NCBI RefSeq assembly: GCF_014066305.1
Contig: NW_023501036.1
Coordinates: 1,809,501-1,873,500 of the forward strand
Origin: Letharia columbiana
Taxonomy: Eukaryota > Ascomycota > Lecanoromycetes > Lecanorales > Parmeliaceae
Length of the DNA: 64,000 nucleotides
Direction of reading: 5' to 3'
The stretch's first letter is position 1; each line of letters starts with the position of its first letter. Under the pieces are notes generated by a model. It was not told where the DNA came from. It worked only from the letters and a program-made list of their open reading frames with translations, and searched no databases. The position numbers were made by a program, and so were the translations under genes. Below, piece after piece: positions 22,840 to 33,717 of the stretch.

Positions 22840-24569
22840 ATCTGACGAGGAAGAGACTGAATCCGACGAGGAAGAAAACGAATCTGAAGCGGAGGCCGGG
22901 CCTTCAGGAGCACAGACCTTGAACCCTGGCCAAGGCACAGTCGGTGGTCCGCAAGCCTCCACCAATGCTCCCTCAGTCACTCCAATGATCCAGCCGCCAC
23001 ATCCGGCTACATATATACCCAACCTTGCCCATGGTCAAACACCGGACTTGCCTAGTCTGAAGAGTCAGATCTACGGCCAGTACGGGCAAGGTTTACTGGC
23101 GCAGATGAGAAGACCGAGAAGACAGAGAAGACGATAGGGGAGTTCTTCCGGACGAGGTAGTGGTTTGACTGGAAGATGGGTGTAGGTGCCGTGTATCGGC
23201 ACAAAGGACGTGCGGCAAGTGGTCTTATTGAGTTTCTGCATGCATGCCGTCGAGGTTTTCTCATAGACTCTAGATTGAATGTGTGGGCGCGTCTTTCTGC
23301 TAAATAGCAGAGCAAATCAATCAAATCGAGAAACCAGAACAAATCCCCACTCGCATCTCTCCCCCACTGAAAGATCTGAAACATAAGAAACCCCCATTTC
23401 TGTCATAGATCGCCAATCCCGACATCCAATATCTAACTGTGCATTCTACCATCTCATACCCGAACTCCCAACACCATCCCAACTCCGATCCCCTCACAAA
23501 CCTCAAATCCAGTCGAATACAATCAACTCAAACCCCATCTGCGCACCTCCCTCGCCCAAACCCATAACAAGAAAGATCTCTTCACCCACCTCGAGAAATC
23601 CCAACCATCCTGCTTGCTTCTACGGTATGGATTCCGTGAGACCTGCGTAAGAAATGAAATGAAACGAGAGGGTGCCGATTCGAATCGCCAAAACCCTGGC
23701 GATCCGTAGGAGTGCACCCGGTTTGCATCCTTCGTCTATGACTTTTTCAAGTTCGGGTGTTTGAGGGAGAGGGGGGTTGCTGGAGGGAGGGGGATTGGGG
23801 GGGGGGGGTGAGGAGTGTGGGAAAAGTGATGCAGGAAGCGGAGGTTTCGGATCGTATGTTTGGGATGGGCTGGGCGTATGAGGTGTGGATTCCGCTCACG
23901 TTTGACGGCGGGTACTTCGGAAAGGGGGGGTGTCGTTGTTACCTCTTTTCTGGAGACGCGCTTGGAGTGTATGTAGGGCTTCGTTTGCGATTCTCGCACT
24001 GGTATCTGCGTTTCCCCCATTCCCCGCCCCTTCTCCTTTTTCCGTGTATGACGTTTACGTCTACGTTTTTTCACTTGTAATACCCGAAATCCTTTTCAAA
24101 TCTGCCTAGGGATTCATTTTGCGAATCTAGATGAATTGGCTTTAAAGATCCAATTTAGTTACAGTTTTCGTATGATCGGATGTGCGAGAACTTGTACTTT
24201 TCAACGTTTATTGAATGCACGTAACTTTCTGTGTTTTGTGGGTATTGCATTCAGGCTATGTGCACACCTTGTCTTGCCTGACTTGGGTACTGATCTAGTC
24301 TATCTATAAAAATGAAATACTAGTGCATCGGTAGCGACTGTGTAAAGAATGATAATAAGCGATATAAAAGCACGGACATTGGTAGCGACTGTGAAAACAA
24401 TGATGATAAGGAAATATAGAAGCATTCTGTTCATAAATCTCGCCATCTTTTTCCAGGCAGAAAAGGAAGTCGTCACCGTCAACCAGCGGGTGACACTTTT
24501 GGTTTTCCAGCAGCCAAACCCATCTTTTCAGCCTGGGGCTTAGCTCTGGATACAACTCCTCTTCCGCAC
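22840..24569. other. Intergenic region after K3
   Basis: The first 300 bases may be the original K3 tail in another frame. The rest is strand-biased (C-rich, then a G10 run near 23799-23808) and has no gene that I can support. Confidence 0.5.
24331..24424. repeat. Two direct copies of a 42-bp unit, 51-bp period
   Basis: Copies begin GTAGCGACTGTG at 24331 and 24382 and run to about 24372 and 24424, differing at a few positions. They lie in the 3' flank of the BYS1-type gene. Confidence 0.65.
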
Positions 24570-25172
24570 TCAACCGCAGAGAGTAACGCCAATGGAGCTA
24601 GCAATCGGGCAATCCGACACCTGCCCGTTAGTCGGGGTAGTGAACACCCAGGGACAAACATCATGGGTGCCCGGAGCCGGGCACTCCTCATGGAAGCAGG
24701 CGTTGTTGTTGGACGTGAGGAAGAACCCATACGGGCCGAAGGGGTTGCCATTGACCTCACTGAGATCGTAAGCGACCTGACCGGAGCCAGTGTTGGTGTA
24801 CTCAAACTGCAAGATGGGCTTGGCCACTTCGCCGGAGGTTGTGCCCATCTTGATGGAGCGGCCGTTATTGGGCGTGGAGAAGACCTCGGAATACGTGCCC
24901 GTCTTGGCGGCAAGGGTGTACTCTGGGGTGCAGGAGGCCGGGTCTTGCCCACACACGTAGAGATACACGGGAAAATCGCAGTAGTTGCGAACGTTGGCGT
25001 CACCAGTCGTACCGGCTGCTACGTTGGCGTCTGCGGCGACAGGATTGCCGCTGTCTGGTACGGCAGGGGCGTCAGTGGCGGCGGCGGGGTCCACAATCCA
25101 GGACTGGCTGGCTGGGACGGCGGCGGCTGAGAGCACGAAGCCGAGGGCGGTGATGGTGGTGGTGAAATGCAT
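24570..25172 (-). CDS. BYS1-domain secreted protein
   Basis: Single-exon gene for 200 residues. It begins with a typical signal peptide (MHFTTTITALGFVLSAAAVPA, cleavage near residue 20), followed by an alanine/aspartate/valine-rich spacer and then a domain like the Blastomyces yeast-phase-specific protein BYS1. Recognisable features are NYCDFPVYLYVCG, YSEVF, a GRSIKM stretch, LQFEYTN and AYDLSEVNGNPFGPYGF. Six or more cysteines in the mature part suggest disulfide bonds. Members of the family are extracellular or wall-associated; their biochemical role is not established. The expected length and a TATA box about 150 bp upstream support the start. Confidence 0.88.
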   Translation of the reverse strand: MHFTTTITALGFVLSAAAVPASQSWIVDPAAATDAPAVPDSGNPVAADANVAAGTTGDANVRNYCDFPVYLYVCGQDPASCTPEYTLAAKTGTYSEVFSTPNNGRSIKMGTTSGEVAKPILQFEYTNTGSGQVAYDLSEVNGNPFGPYGFFLTSNNNACFHEECPAPGTHDVCPWVFTTPTNGQVSDCPIASSIGVTLCG

Positions 25173-25320
25173 GGTTGGTGAGTTTGCGGTAGTGTTGGAG
25201 GGGAAATTTGATCGGAGAAGGTCGAGGAATTGACGGGGTCTGAGCTTGGTGAAAATAGTTGTTTTGAGGATGTATGGAGTGTTTGAACGATGGAGATGGA
25301 AGGTGGAGGGAATACACCCT

Positions 25321-25330
25321 CCTTATATAG
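25321..25330 (-). promoter_or_regulatory. TATA box of the BYS1-type gene
   Basis: The minus strand reads CTATATAAGG about 150 bases upstream of the start codon. This is a canonical TATA element at a plausible distance for a highly expressed secreted protein gene. Confidence 0.55.
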
Positions 25331-28041
25331 AGATTTCCAGCACTCCAGCCCTTGCGTCAATGTGTGTGGGTCTTACGTGTCGCTCTGTCTTCCAGTGGTG
25401 TGTACGATTCGACGCCGTATGCATTTCGTGTTCGTCGTTCAGCTACCATGACCAACCAAAGAGCCCATCCAACAGATTTCATACATTCAGCTTCGAACTT
25501 TCAGCCCAGGCAAGCACGGATGAAGAGGGTGTCCGCAAATCCCTTTTCGATCGCACACACGAGAAGCTAATATCCTGTCCCATTTTATCCCCTGTCTTGC
25601 GCCGGGGTGAAGTGGGTCTCCATCCAAATGACATGTCGGTCTCCTCCCCAAAGGGGATCATGGTACGAGCGAGGGATATTAATGCGCTATACGGGTTGAG
25701 ATGGTCTCAAGGGTTTGATGAGGATTCGGTGAAGGCACACATGCTTACAACCCCATCCGAAAGCAGTCTAGGATTCAGCTAATTTGTTTCATTAGGGTGT
25801 GTGTGGAGCAGTGTCATCTTGCAACTATGCCAGACTCATGAACCTGACCTTCGGTTTCCTTTTGTTGCTGCTCATAGAGTAAGCCAAGTGGCTATCCACT
25901 CAGCCTTCGGCTCCTCATTATGAGAAGTGATATTCGTGCGAGGCGTGCTGATGATTCAGCTAGAGGGGTAGAATGAGTCGCGAGGAGGATTTCCCTTCTC
26001 CGGATAACTTTTTCAGGTTACATAACATCCACTCGATATGTTCTCTCCATAGTAGGAAGCCTCAGACCCTCGCGATTGTGCCTGACGCGTGAATGAAATT
26101 TCAGGCATCTTCTTATAGCTGCGAGTGGGGAAAAAGCTTTTCCGGCCGCAAAGTCGCGGATCTGTACTGATCGATAAACATGCAAGATCTTTTGTGCAGG
26201 AACTCCACGTGGGGGGCAAGAGATCAGGTTCACAACAGTAGACCACCAGCCTGCGAAGCTCTCACTAATTTGGTTAGCCATGCGAGCCTCACTCTTAAGT
26301 CCGTGCAACGATATGAGCTTTTACGTCTGGTGACAAGAAACCGGACAACCTCAATCTCGAGTCCATGCATGGCCCTGGGGAAACATCCGCAATACGGGGA
26401 CAGGATTGAGATGAAATTCCAGTGAACAAACGCTGACTCTGGTCTTGTTGCGCCGCAGCAAGAGCTTCTCGGCAAGGGCGTGACGTGTTGATCATGGAGG
26501 GAGGGGCGTGTGAATTGGAATTCCAGAAGTTGGCTCTACCCTCAGCTCAGCTAATGGTGACCTACTACATCAAAAATGGTCTTTATTCGTCGTGCAAGCT
26601 CTTACCGGTCCCGCAGGTGTGTAGTTGAATTGTGCGTTGAGAGTAACATCATCAAATGGCGAAAAAACCACAAAGAGCGGTGTGTGATGATCCAAGGTTT
26701 CAAAAAAACATCGAAAGCTGCATTGCGTCAGTATCATGTAGGGATTGCCATTCGGTGGCGATTTGCGCGTTCCATGCAGGGAAAGCAACCTGGCCGAAAA
26801 GAAATGTGGCGCAGCAGTAAATATTTCTCGTATCGCTGCGAAAGTGCGAGAACGAACCGATGGAAAACGTGGATGACCCACAAATGATGCGTCTCGGAAT
26901 TGTTGAGAAGGAAGCTTCCATCATATGAAAAGAGTGACAGAAGAAAACCTCAATCACCAGAATTAAGTATGACTCGTCTGACTTAGGCCTTGCCAGGTTT
27001 GAAGCCAGAAGGCTACAGGATTCTGGAGATTCAATCATCGAGGGATCTATTCTACCGTCTTGAAAGCCGGTCGTTCGCTCGCCATGAGTGCAGAGCAGAC
27101 TGTTAGTGCGCTTTATGCCACGTTTTCCTGCGCAGCCGCTGTAAAGGCAAGTCCATCTACGTCCGGATGGCACTAGGATTTTAGATGCAACCACCAACGA
27201 TTATATGGTGTCACCGGTGTTTGAGAAGGGTGTACGCAAAGTAAGCACAGATCCGTAACCAGATTAGATGATGAGTCGCCCCAAGCCTGCAGGGTTCATT
27301 CAGGGCCTCCAGGGGCTGAACACGGGGCGGCGTCCGGCACGCTATTTGGCCATCATGGGTATATCAAGAAAGTAGAAGCGTCAGACTCGCTCACCGTACT
27401 CTATGTACTCCTCCAGCGCGGAGCAAAAGTGGAGAACTCCTCCATATGAAATTTAAAGAGTCAGAGTACAGAATTGGAAGGAAAAAAAATGGGGGACGAT
27501 TCAAGCATTGATCACGGCTGAGGCCCGCACCGGAAGTCTTAATCTGTCTGAAACGACGGCTCCCGAGGACTGGACCTAGCGGTCAAAGAAAGAAACATGA
27601 CATTTTTACCCGGTCTGCGTATAGTTTCAGTCTTTTATCTTGGCGGGGGATAAGTCGAATTCGCGGGGTTCGTTAATAATTCGCAAAGAGCGGCAGCCTG
27701 TAATGTACTCGTACGTGTACAGGTAATCTTAGTCTAAATGGCCCACGGATTGAAGCTAGATACAAGTACATAAGTATGGGGACTCATGCACACAGAGTTC
27801 CATATACTCAAAAAATTAGTTTACAAGCCCTCTCGTGCGTGTCAAGACTTCGAAAGAGGCTGTCATAAGACGACGTGAACCGCAGGATAAGGGCATACAA
27901 GAAATGCTCGAATAAGAGGTGTTTCAGGGCTGCTATATTGGCTCTGCACTAGAGTAACAGCCCTGTAGCTAGCTTTTCCCGCAAAGTCTTTCATTCCTAT
28001 TTTCGATACCCAGCGCTCCACTGGTGGCTCATCAGCACGAA
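25331..28041. other. Long gene-free interval
   Basis: About 2.7 kb in which open frames (for example 25246-25782 plus, 26700-27197 minus) have no family motif, signal or splice support and overlap one another. I see no RNA gene. It marks the left edge of the conserved core block. Confidence 0.5.
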
Positions 28042-29531
28042 ATGTCTGAGAAGAAGCGTAAGAGGCATGAAGAGAGGCCTGATGGGCGACCTTCCAAGAA
28101 GATTGCGGCAGAACGCCCTTCTCAGAACATTAAAGTCTCCGTGATCGAAGACGGCGATGAGTGGGTGCCTGTGCTGGGTGAGTGCAGCTAGAGCTTTTGC
28201 TGGCTGTAATCATACTAACAAATACCATCGCTCTTCGACTGACTATCCACAGCGTCTACGCCAGGCCTTAACATATCCTCAAACCTCTCCATGAAACCTT
28301 ACACAAAAGCCAGACAAGACGCTTCTACACCCTCTTTACCAATTCCAGAGCTTCTGCTACATTCTTCTGCGCACCCTACGCTCGATTTTATAGCACGCGA
28401 AGAGTCTTCCAATAGGTCAGAAAGTCACTTGAAGCACTACATTGGAGTCTACGACCCAGAGACTGGGAAACTGCAGCTTGTGCAATCACGGAAACTGGTT
28501 ATCCGGAGCACTCTGCGCTCATCTGAACATGACGAGAAGGGCAGCGATAGTGAGAAAGATGCACCGACCAACCTGTCCGCTCGCTCCAATCTCGGCCTCG
28601 CCTTCGGCACCAAGAAGTCACAGAAAGCTATCCGTGCCCTTACTGCCAATGCCATCAAGGCTTCTCCTACGAAATCGAAGTCCCAGACCTCTGGAACAGG
28701 TCGAGCTCTTGATCCTCTTGCCTCCGCTGTTGTGTCGTCAATGACCCAATCCACATCGTCTATGCCTTCTCGGGAACAGATGCAGGCCGACATCGATGAA
28801 AACAAGCCCATACCAAAGCCAAACTTGGCCGCTGAGACGCCGGCCGAGGTCTATCCAGTCGAGCAGCTTGTTGGCGGTACAAATGTTCTGAGGAATATGA
28901 ACGTGCAGGAGTTGATGGACAAAGTGAACGCTGGGGAGACCGTGCAAACGAAAAGTCTATTCGTCAGCAGACGATTGAGAGCCGTGGTGCAGAGCGCTGA
29001 TGTTAAGACGGTGAGGACGCTGACATATATGCTGTTATTGTTGGAGTGGCAAAAGGGCCTGAAGCTGGGTCCCAGAGCAGCAAAGAAGGTGCCGAGAGAC
29101 GAAGAAATGGGACCCTTGATAGAGCAGTACGGGAGTGAGGTTGTGCGTGGGGTCGGGAGGAGATTTACTGACCGAGGGTATGTTTGACCCGTATCTTGTC
29201 ACTCCAGACACTTTGCTAACGACGCCCCAGCGAGCTCAACAAATGGCATTCGGACAACCTCATAACGCATATCTGTGCCCTGGCGCTCACCATCGACAAT
29301 TTTGAAACGGACATGCACGACATCCGCGAAGACCTGAAGCTGGAAGCCAAGGATGTTCAGAAATACTTCAAAGAACTTGGGTGTGCTGTCACTCCGCCTA
29401 CAGAAGTGGAGAGGGAAAGGTTGAAGATCACCAAGGGTGAAGGAGTGGGCCATCGCATTGCGAGGCTGAGACTGCCATTAGTGTTTCCAAAGATAAAAGG
29501 ACCAATGGCTGGAAAGAAGAAGAAACGATAG
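28042..29531 (+). CDS. RPA49: DNA-directed RNA polymerase I subunit RPA49
   Basis: Predicted 453 residues from exons 28042-28177, 28253-29177 and 29231-29531; both introns have GTGAGT/GTATGT donors and CAG acceptors. The protein matches the A49 family of RNA polymerase I-specific subunits: a basic N-terminus (SEKKRKRHEERPDG), a dimerisation part containing HYIGVYDPETGKLQLV, a linker, and a tandem winged-helix C-terminal part (FVSRRLRAVVQSADVKTVRTL, then LNKWHSDNLITHICALALTIDNF). With RPA34.5 it forms a TFIIF/TFIIE-like module that helps initiation and elongation of rRNA transcription in the nucleolus. The length fits the family, and the lysine-rich end GKKKKR may be a nuclear signal. It is convergent with the next gene. 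Confidence 0.92.
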
Positions 29532-29648
29532 GAGCTTACGCATCTGCATCCATTTGACAATCTTGCAATGACTACGATGGAAATACACGTTACATCGAGA
29601 CGAATAGAGCTTCAGACACCTACTTCCGGCAGATCTTGGGAAAAGTTC

Positions 29649-30206
29649 TCAAGATTGACTCATCGCCGCGCCAGTGGCACTCATACTGGTCCTTTCCTCC
29701 GACAGCATCGCAATTCCGCTCACAACAACCTCATCCAATCCCTCCTGTCCGAGCTCCACATTTATCTCCAAAATCCCCATCGTCTTCATGCTCATTCTCA
29801 TATCCTTATACTCAACCAAACTCTTCCCGTTTCCATCCACGAGCTTCATGAATCCGGTCTCGGAATATCCTCCCTTCCAATACACCTCCCCCAACCCTGC
29901 GCTTCGAAGAGTGCGTTTGTCGGTGGAGAACAGGCCGCCTTCTTTGTTCATCGACACGGTACCGGAGGGGAGCTTGAGGGTGATGTTCGAGGCTGTGGAG
30001 AACCCGAACTTCTTGGTAGCGTGATAGGTGGCGGTGCCGGCGATTTTGTTGCGGTCATCGGCGTGGAACACTGTCATGTGAGGGGCGGAGTTGGCGTTCC
30101 AGCGGACGGTGTAGAGGAGAGTCGCATCGTCGGTGTCGAGGATGGTGTAGGTGCTGCCTTTGTCATACACATTGAGTGTTCGAAGTGGTTTGGTAGATCC
30201 GAACAT
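29649..30206 (-). CDS. Small LURP-one/tubby-C-terminal-like protein
   Basis: Single-exon gene for 185 residues with ATG at 30206. The sequence is all-beta in appearance: repeated strands such as LNVYDKGSTYTILDTDD, LLYTVRWNANS and HMTVFHADDRNKIAGTA, with GFSTASNITLK and VYWKGGYSETGFMKLVDGNGK later on. This pattern resembles the tubby-like/LURP-one superfamily of small fungal proteins, which has no proven common activity. There is no signal peptide or membrane segment. The gene ends 118 bp from RPA49, tail to tail. The family call is from fold-like pattern only. Confidence 0.7.
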   Translation of the reverse strand: MFGSTKPLRTLNVYDKGSTYTILDTDDATLLYTVRWNANSAPHMTVFHADDRNKIAGTATYHATKKFGFSTASNITLKLPSGTVSMNKEGGLFSTDKRTLRSAGLGEVYWKGGYSETGFMKLVDGNGKSLVEYKDMRMSMKTMGILEINVELGQEGLDEVVVSGIAMLSEERTSMSATGAAMSQS

Positions 30207-31079
30207 GGCGGGTTTCGTATATCTGGTATGATTGTAATACGTGGTCAGTTGGATTGTGGAAGTATCTTGAACGAATAAAGTTGAGGTGGTGGATCATTGT
30301 TATATCAGTAGCGAGCGATAATGGCTCATGGCGTGGGCCGATAGCAATGAGATCTGCGAAACGCTGTCTCGCAGAAATGAGGCAGTGCCGCAGTGCGAGT
30401 ATTTCCGTTCATTGTTAGAAGGATCGTGCATTTTTGCGCGCATTAAACCACATCGTCCACATCCGAGAGCTCGCGCACCCGCGGGGCTGCTGATGCATCA
30501 ATGCGCACCTGCTACTCCGGGACTCTCCAACCCCTAAGGCGGGTTTCCCACGGCACGGCCGAGATTGACCTACCGGTCAGTTCATAGGAGGAGATCTGTC
30601 ACAGAGATGGAAATGTAAGTCACAGCATACAGTGTACGGACTACCGTTCTATGTTTGACTCGAGTCTTGTTGTCTCTGCGTGCTGCTGACTAGAGTAAAT
30701 CTTTGAAAGTCGACAGTTCTGGTGGGTTTGGCGTCGATCACTGATTCTCATACTCTAATAACTTGGCGGTCACCGATCCTCGAATGCTGGTAGGATGAAT
30801 ATGGGTAAACAAAGGACTTGACTTAACTTAGGACTTGGTGTCTGACTCAGCCTGACATTCAAATTGCTGTGATTGGCCTTCTTCTTTGTGTTTTTTTTTT
30901 GGTTCGATGGTACTTTAGTGCTTACCTTAGCCTTCGCACGTCACGGGTTTACGGCTAACATCCGACAAATCAGCCGGTCACCGTATGTTTGGATATTATT
31001 GACACCATCAACTCTACTATCCAACTGTCAATTGCACAGACAAACAGCCATACTACGGTACTAGAACCTAATCTTCACA
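30207..31079. other. Upstream region of ALA synthase
   Basis: No gene is seen; the open frame 30328-30537 is not supported. The interval serves as upstream region for both the small minus-strand gene and ALA synthase. A T10 run lies near 30891-30900. Confidence 0.45.
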
Positions 31080-32979
31080 ATGGAGGCTCTACTGAGGCAA
31101 TCCCGCTCCATGTGCCCCTTCCTCAACAAGACATCTCCCGCCACCCTTCGATCCCTCTCCACCACCACTCGCCATGTTTCTCCCGGTGGAGGAACCATGT
31201 CCAATCTCCAGGTCCTCGCTCGTCGCTGCCCTGTCATGGGCAAGGCAATGAATGCCCAGGCTGCAAAGACCGGCACCAATCCTTTAAATGGCGTCTTTGG
31301 TGGGGTCCGGGCCTACGGTGGGAAGGCAAAGATCCATACTTCGAGGCCTCAGAAAGCGTCCGTGGCATCTGACACTTTGAGGGATAAGTTGCATGGTACG
31401 TCAAGCTAGCCTATCTTCTGGGAGTACCCATTGACTGACGTTGCGAGCAGTGCCTATCCATCATACCCAGAAGCCGAAAACCAAGGTCCAACCAGAAGCT
31501 GTCGCTCCAGGTCCAAAACCTGCGGCTCCAAAACTGGCCACATTCGACTATGAAGGCTTCTACAACACCGAGCTGGACAAGAAGCACAAAGACAAATCCT
31601 ATCGTTACTTCAACAATATCAATCGCCTCGCTCAAGAGTTTCCTCAAGCCCACATGACAACCCGGGACGAGCGCGTCACGGTCTGGTGTTCCAACGACTA
31701 CCTAGGCATGGGCCGCAACCCGGAAGTTTTGAAGACGATGCATGAAACTCTGGATACCTACGGTTCCGGCGCGGGAGGGACCCGCAACATCTCCGGTCAC
31801 AACCAACATGCCGTAGCCCTTGAATCGACCATTGCCCGCCTGCACGCGCAGGAAGCAGCTCTAGTCTTTTCCTCCTGCTACGTCGCCAATGATGCCACTC
31901 TCGCTACTTTGGGTAGCAAACTCCCAAATTGCGTCATCCTCTCCGACAGCATGAACCACGCTTCTATGATCCAAGGCATCCGCCATTCTGGCGCCAAAAA
32001 GCTCGTCTTTAAACATAACGATCTTGCAGACCTAGAAGCCAAGCTTGCTTCTCTACCCCCAGACGTCCCTAAGATCATCGCTTTTGAGTCTGTTTACAGC
32101 ATGTGTGGTTCTATTGGACCTATCGAGGAGATTTGTGACCTTGCCGACAAATACGGCGCTATTACCTTTCTAGATGAAGTTCATGCTGTGGGCATGTACG
32201 GACCACACGGCGCTGGCGTTGCAGAACACCTAGATTATGAAGCCCATGTCGCTGGTCGACCAAAGGGCACGATTATGGATCGCATCGACATTATAACCGG
32301 CACTCTCGGAAAGGCCTACGGATGCGTTGGTGGCTATATCGCAGGCTCAGCCAAGATGGTCGATACCATTCGCTCGCTCGCACCTGGCTTCATCTTCACC
32401 ACTTCCCTCCCACCTGCGACGATGGCAGGCGCGAAGACAGCGATTGAGTACCAAATGGACTTCCAAGGCGATCGCCGCTTGCAACAAGTGCATACTCGCT
32501 CGACTAAGCAGGCTTTGGTCGAAAAGGGTATACCAGTCATGCCAAACCCAAGTCATATCATCCCGGTCCTCGTCGGCAACGCGGAGCTCGCTAAACAAGC
32601 GTCCGACCTGCTGTTGAAAGATTGGGGCATCTACGTTCAAGCCATTAACTACCCTACCGTTCCTGTCGGCGAAGAACGCCTCCGCTTCACCCCTACGCCT
32701 GGCCACGTCGAGAAGTACCAAACAGAGCTGGTAATAGCCTTGGACGCGGTCTGGAACCAGCTCAGTATCAAAAGGACAGCTGATTGGGCAGCGCAAGGTG
32801 GCTTTATAGGTGTAGGGGTTGATGCGGAAGCAGTGGAGCCGTTGTGGACAGATGAGCAGCTGGGACTCCACAGCCGAGCCGAGAGAGCAGGCCTCAGAGT
32901 GCTGGAGGAAGAGAAGGCGATTCAGGGCTCTATCGACGAGATGGGTGAGCTTCCCCGTGCCGTGGCAGCCGCCGCTTGA
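31080..32979 (+). CDS. HEM1: 5-aminolevulinate synthase, mitochondrial
   Basis: Predicted 614 residues from exons 31080-31395 and 31451-32979 (55-bp GTACGT...CAG intron). The enzyme condenses glycine with succinyl-CoA to 5-aminolevulinate in the mitochondrial matrix, the first step of haem synthesis, using pyridoxal phosphate. The N-terminus is a basic serine/threonine-rich mitochondrial presequence with two Cys-Pro heme-regulatory motifs (Cys12-Pro13 and Cys50-Pro51), by which haem can feed back on import or activity. The catalytic core shows [10 protein letters not shown], the glycine-rich [24 protein letters not shown], and the PLP lysine 393 in TGTLGKAYG. Length and motif order are typical of filamentous fungi. 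A TGA stop follows the alanine-rich end. Confidence 0.97.
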
Positions 32980-33717
32980 GCTTGAGCTTTGCCAGGAACG
33001 TAGAGATATGGAAGGAAAAAGCCGTAAAGTTTGGAAGGATGCGGAGAAACATCAGCGATTGGGACAACGTTAAAGCTACGTGAGCATGATCATGACTATG
33101 TATGACGAATCCTCAGGATATAACATCATTTCAACGACCAACTCCACAATGCCTTGTTGACCCAAACCTCCCTTCTCTCCCTCCCCTCCCCCCGCCACCA
33201 GACTCCCAACCCACAAGCTCCTACCCCTGAAGCTACCGTCACCACCCCCCCCCCTTTTCCCTAAGCTTGAAATATCCGTCATTTGGATCCTATATACCTA
33301 AAGCCTTCTCCTCTACCTAAGCCTTTCTGAAGAACGGTTGCTTACACTCCTCGGTTTTTTATCGCTTCCCTGGCTGCTTACTTTATCTAATGTATTTTTT
33401 ATTTTTTTTTTGGGGGGTCTCATGCCTGGAGGCTGGTTGGGTCGTGTGGGATCGTGTTGTTTTTCGTGTTGGGTGATGAGGTGGTAATGAGGGGGGGGTT
33501 TGGATTGTTGTTGATGCGCCTGTTTTTGCTTTGGTTGGAGATGGTGGATTGTTTTGGGTTGGGATGACTTGGATGTTTTTCTACCTAAAAACACAGGCAT
33601 AGGTGGTAACATTTGCAACGTCAAGGTTGGGTTTTGTATACATGGTGCGTCAAAAGCCTACGGTTTAAGTCTTCACTGTTCATCATCCATCCCGCTTTCC
33701 CTTCTTGATATCATTAT
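32980..33717. other. Convergent 3' region between ALA synthase and the YPP1-like gene
   Basis: No gene is seen. The DNA is strongly strand-biased with C and T runs (a C9 run near 33246-33254), T runs and a G8 run near 33491-33498, typical of untranslated 3' regions. Confidence 0.55.

Noticed and set aside
5176..23137. Repeat-induced point mutation as cause of the A1/K1 breaks
   Set aside because: The damage is mostly small frame shifts rather than stops from C-to-T changes at CA sites, so that process is not needed to explain it.
25246..25782. Plus-strand open frame of 178 codons
   Set aside because: It has no domain or codon pattern, overlaps the BYS1 promoter including its TATA box, and has no supported start.
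26700..27197. Minus-strand open frame of 165 codons
   Set aside because: There is no recognisable motif, another open frame of similar length lies on the opposite strand, and no splice context is present.
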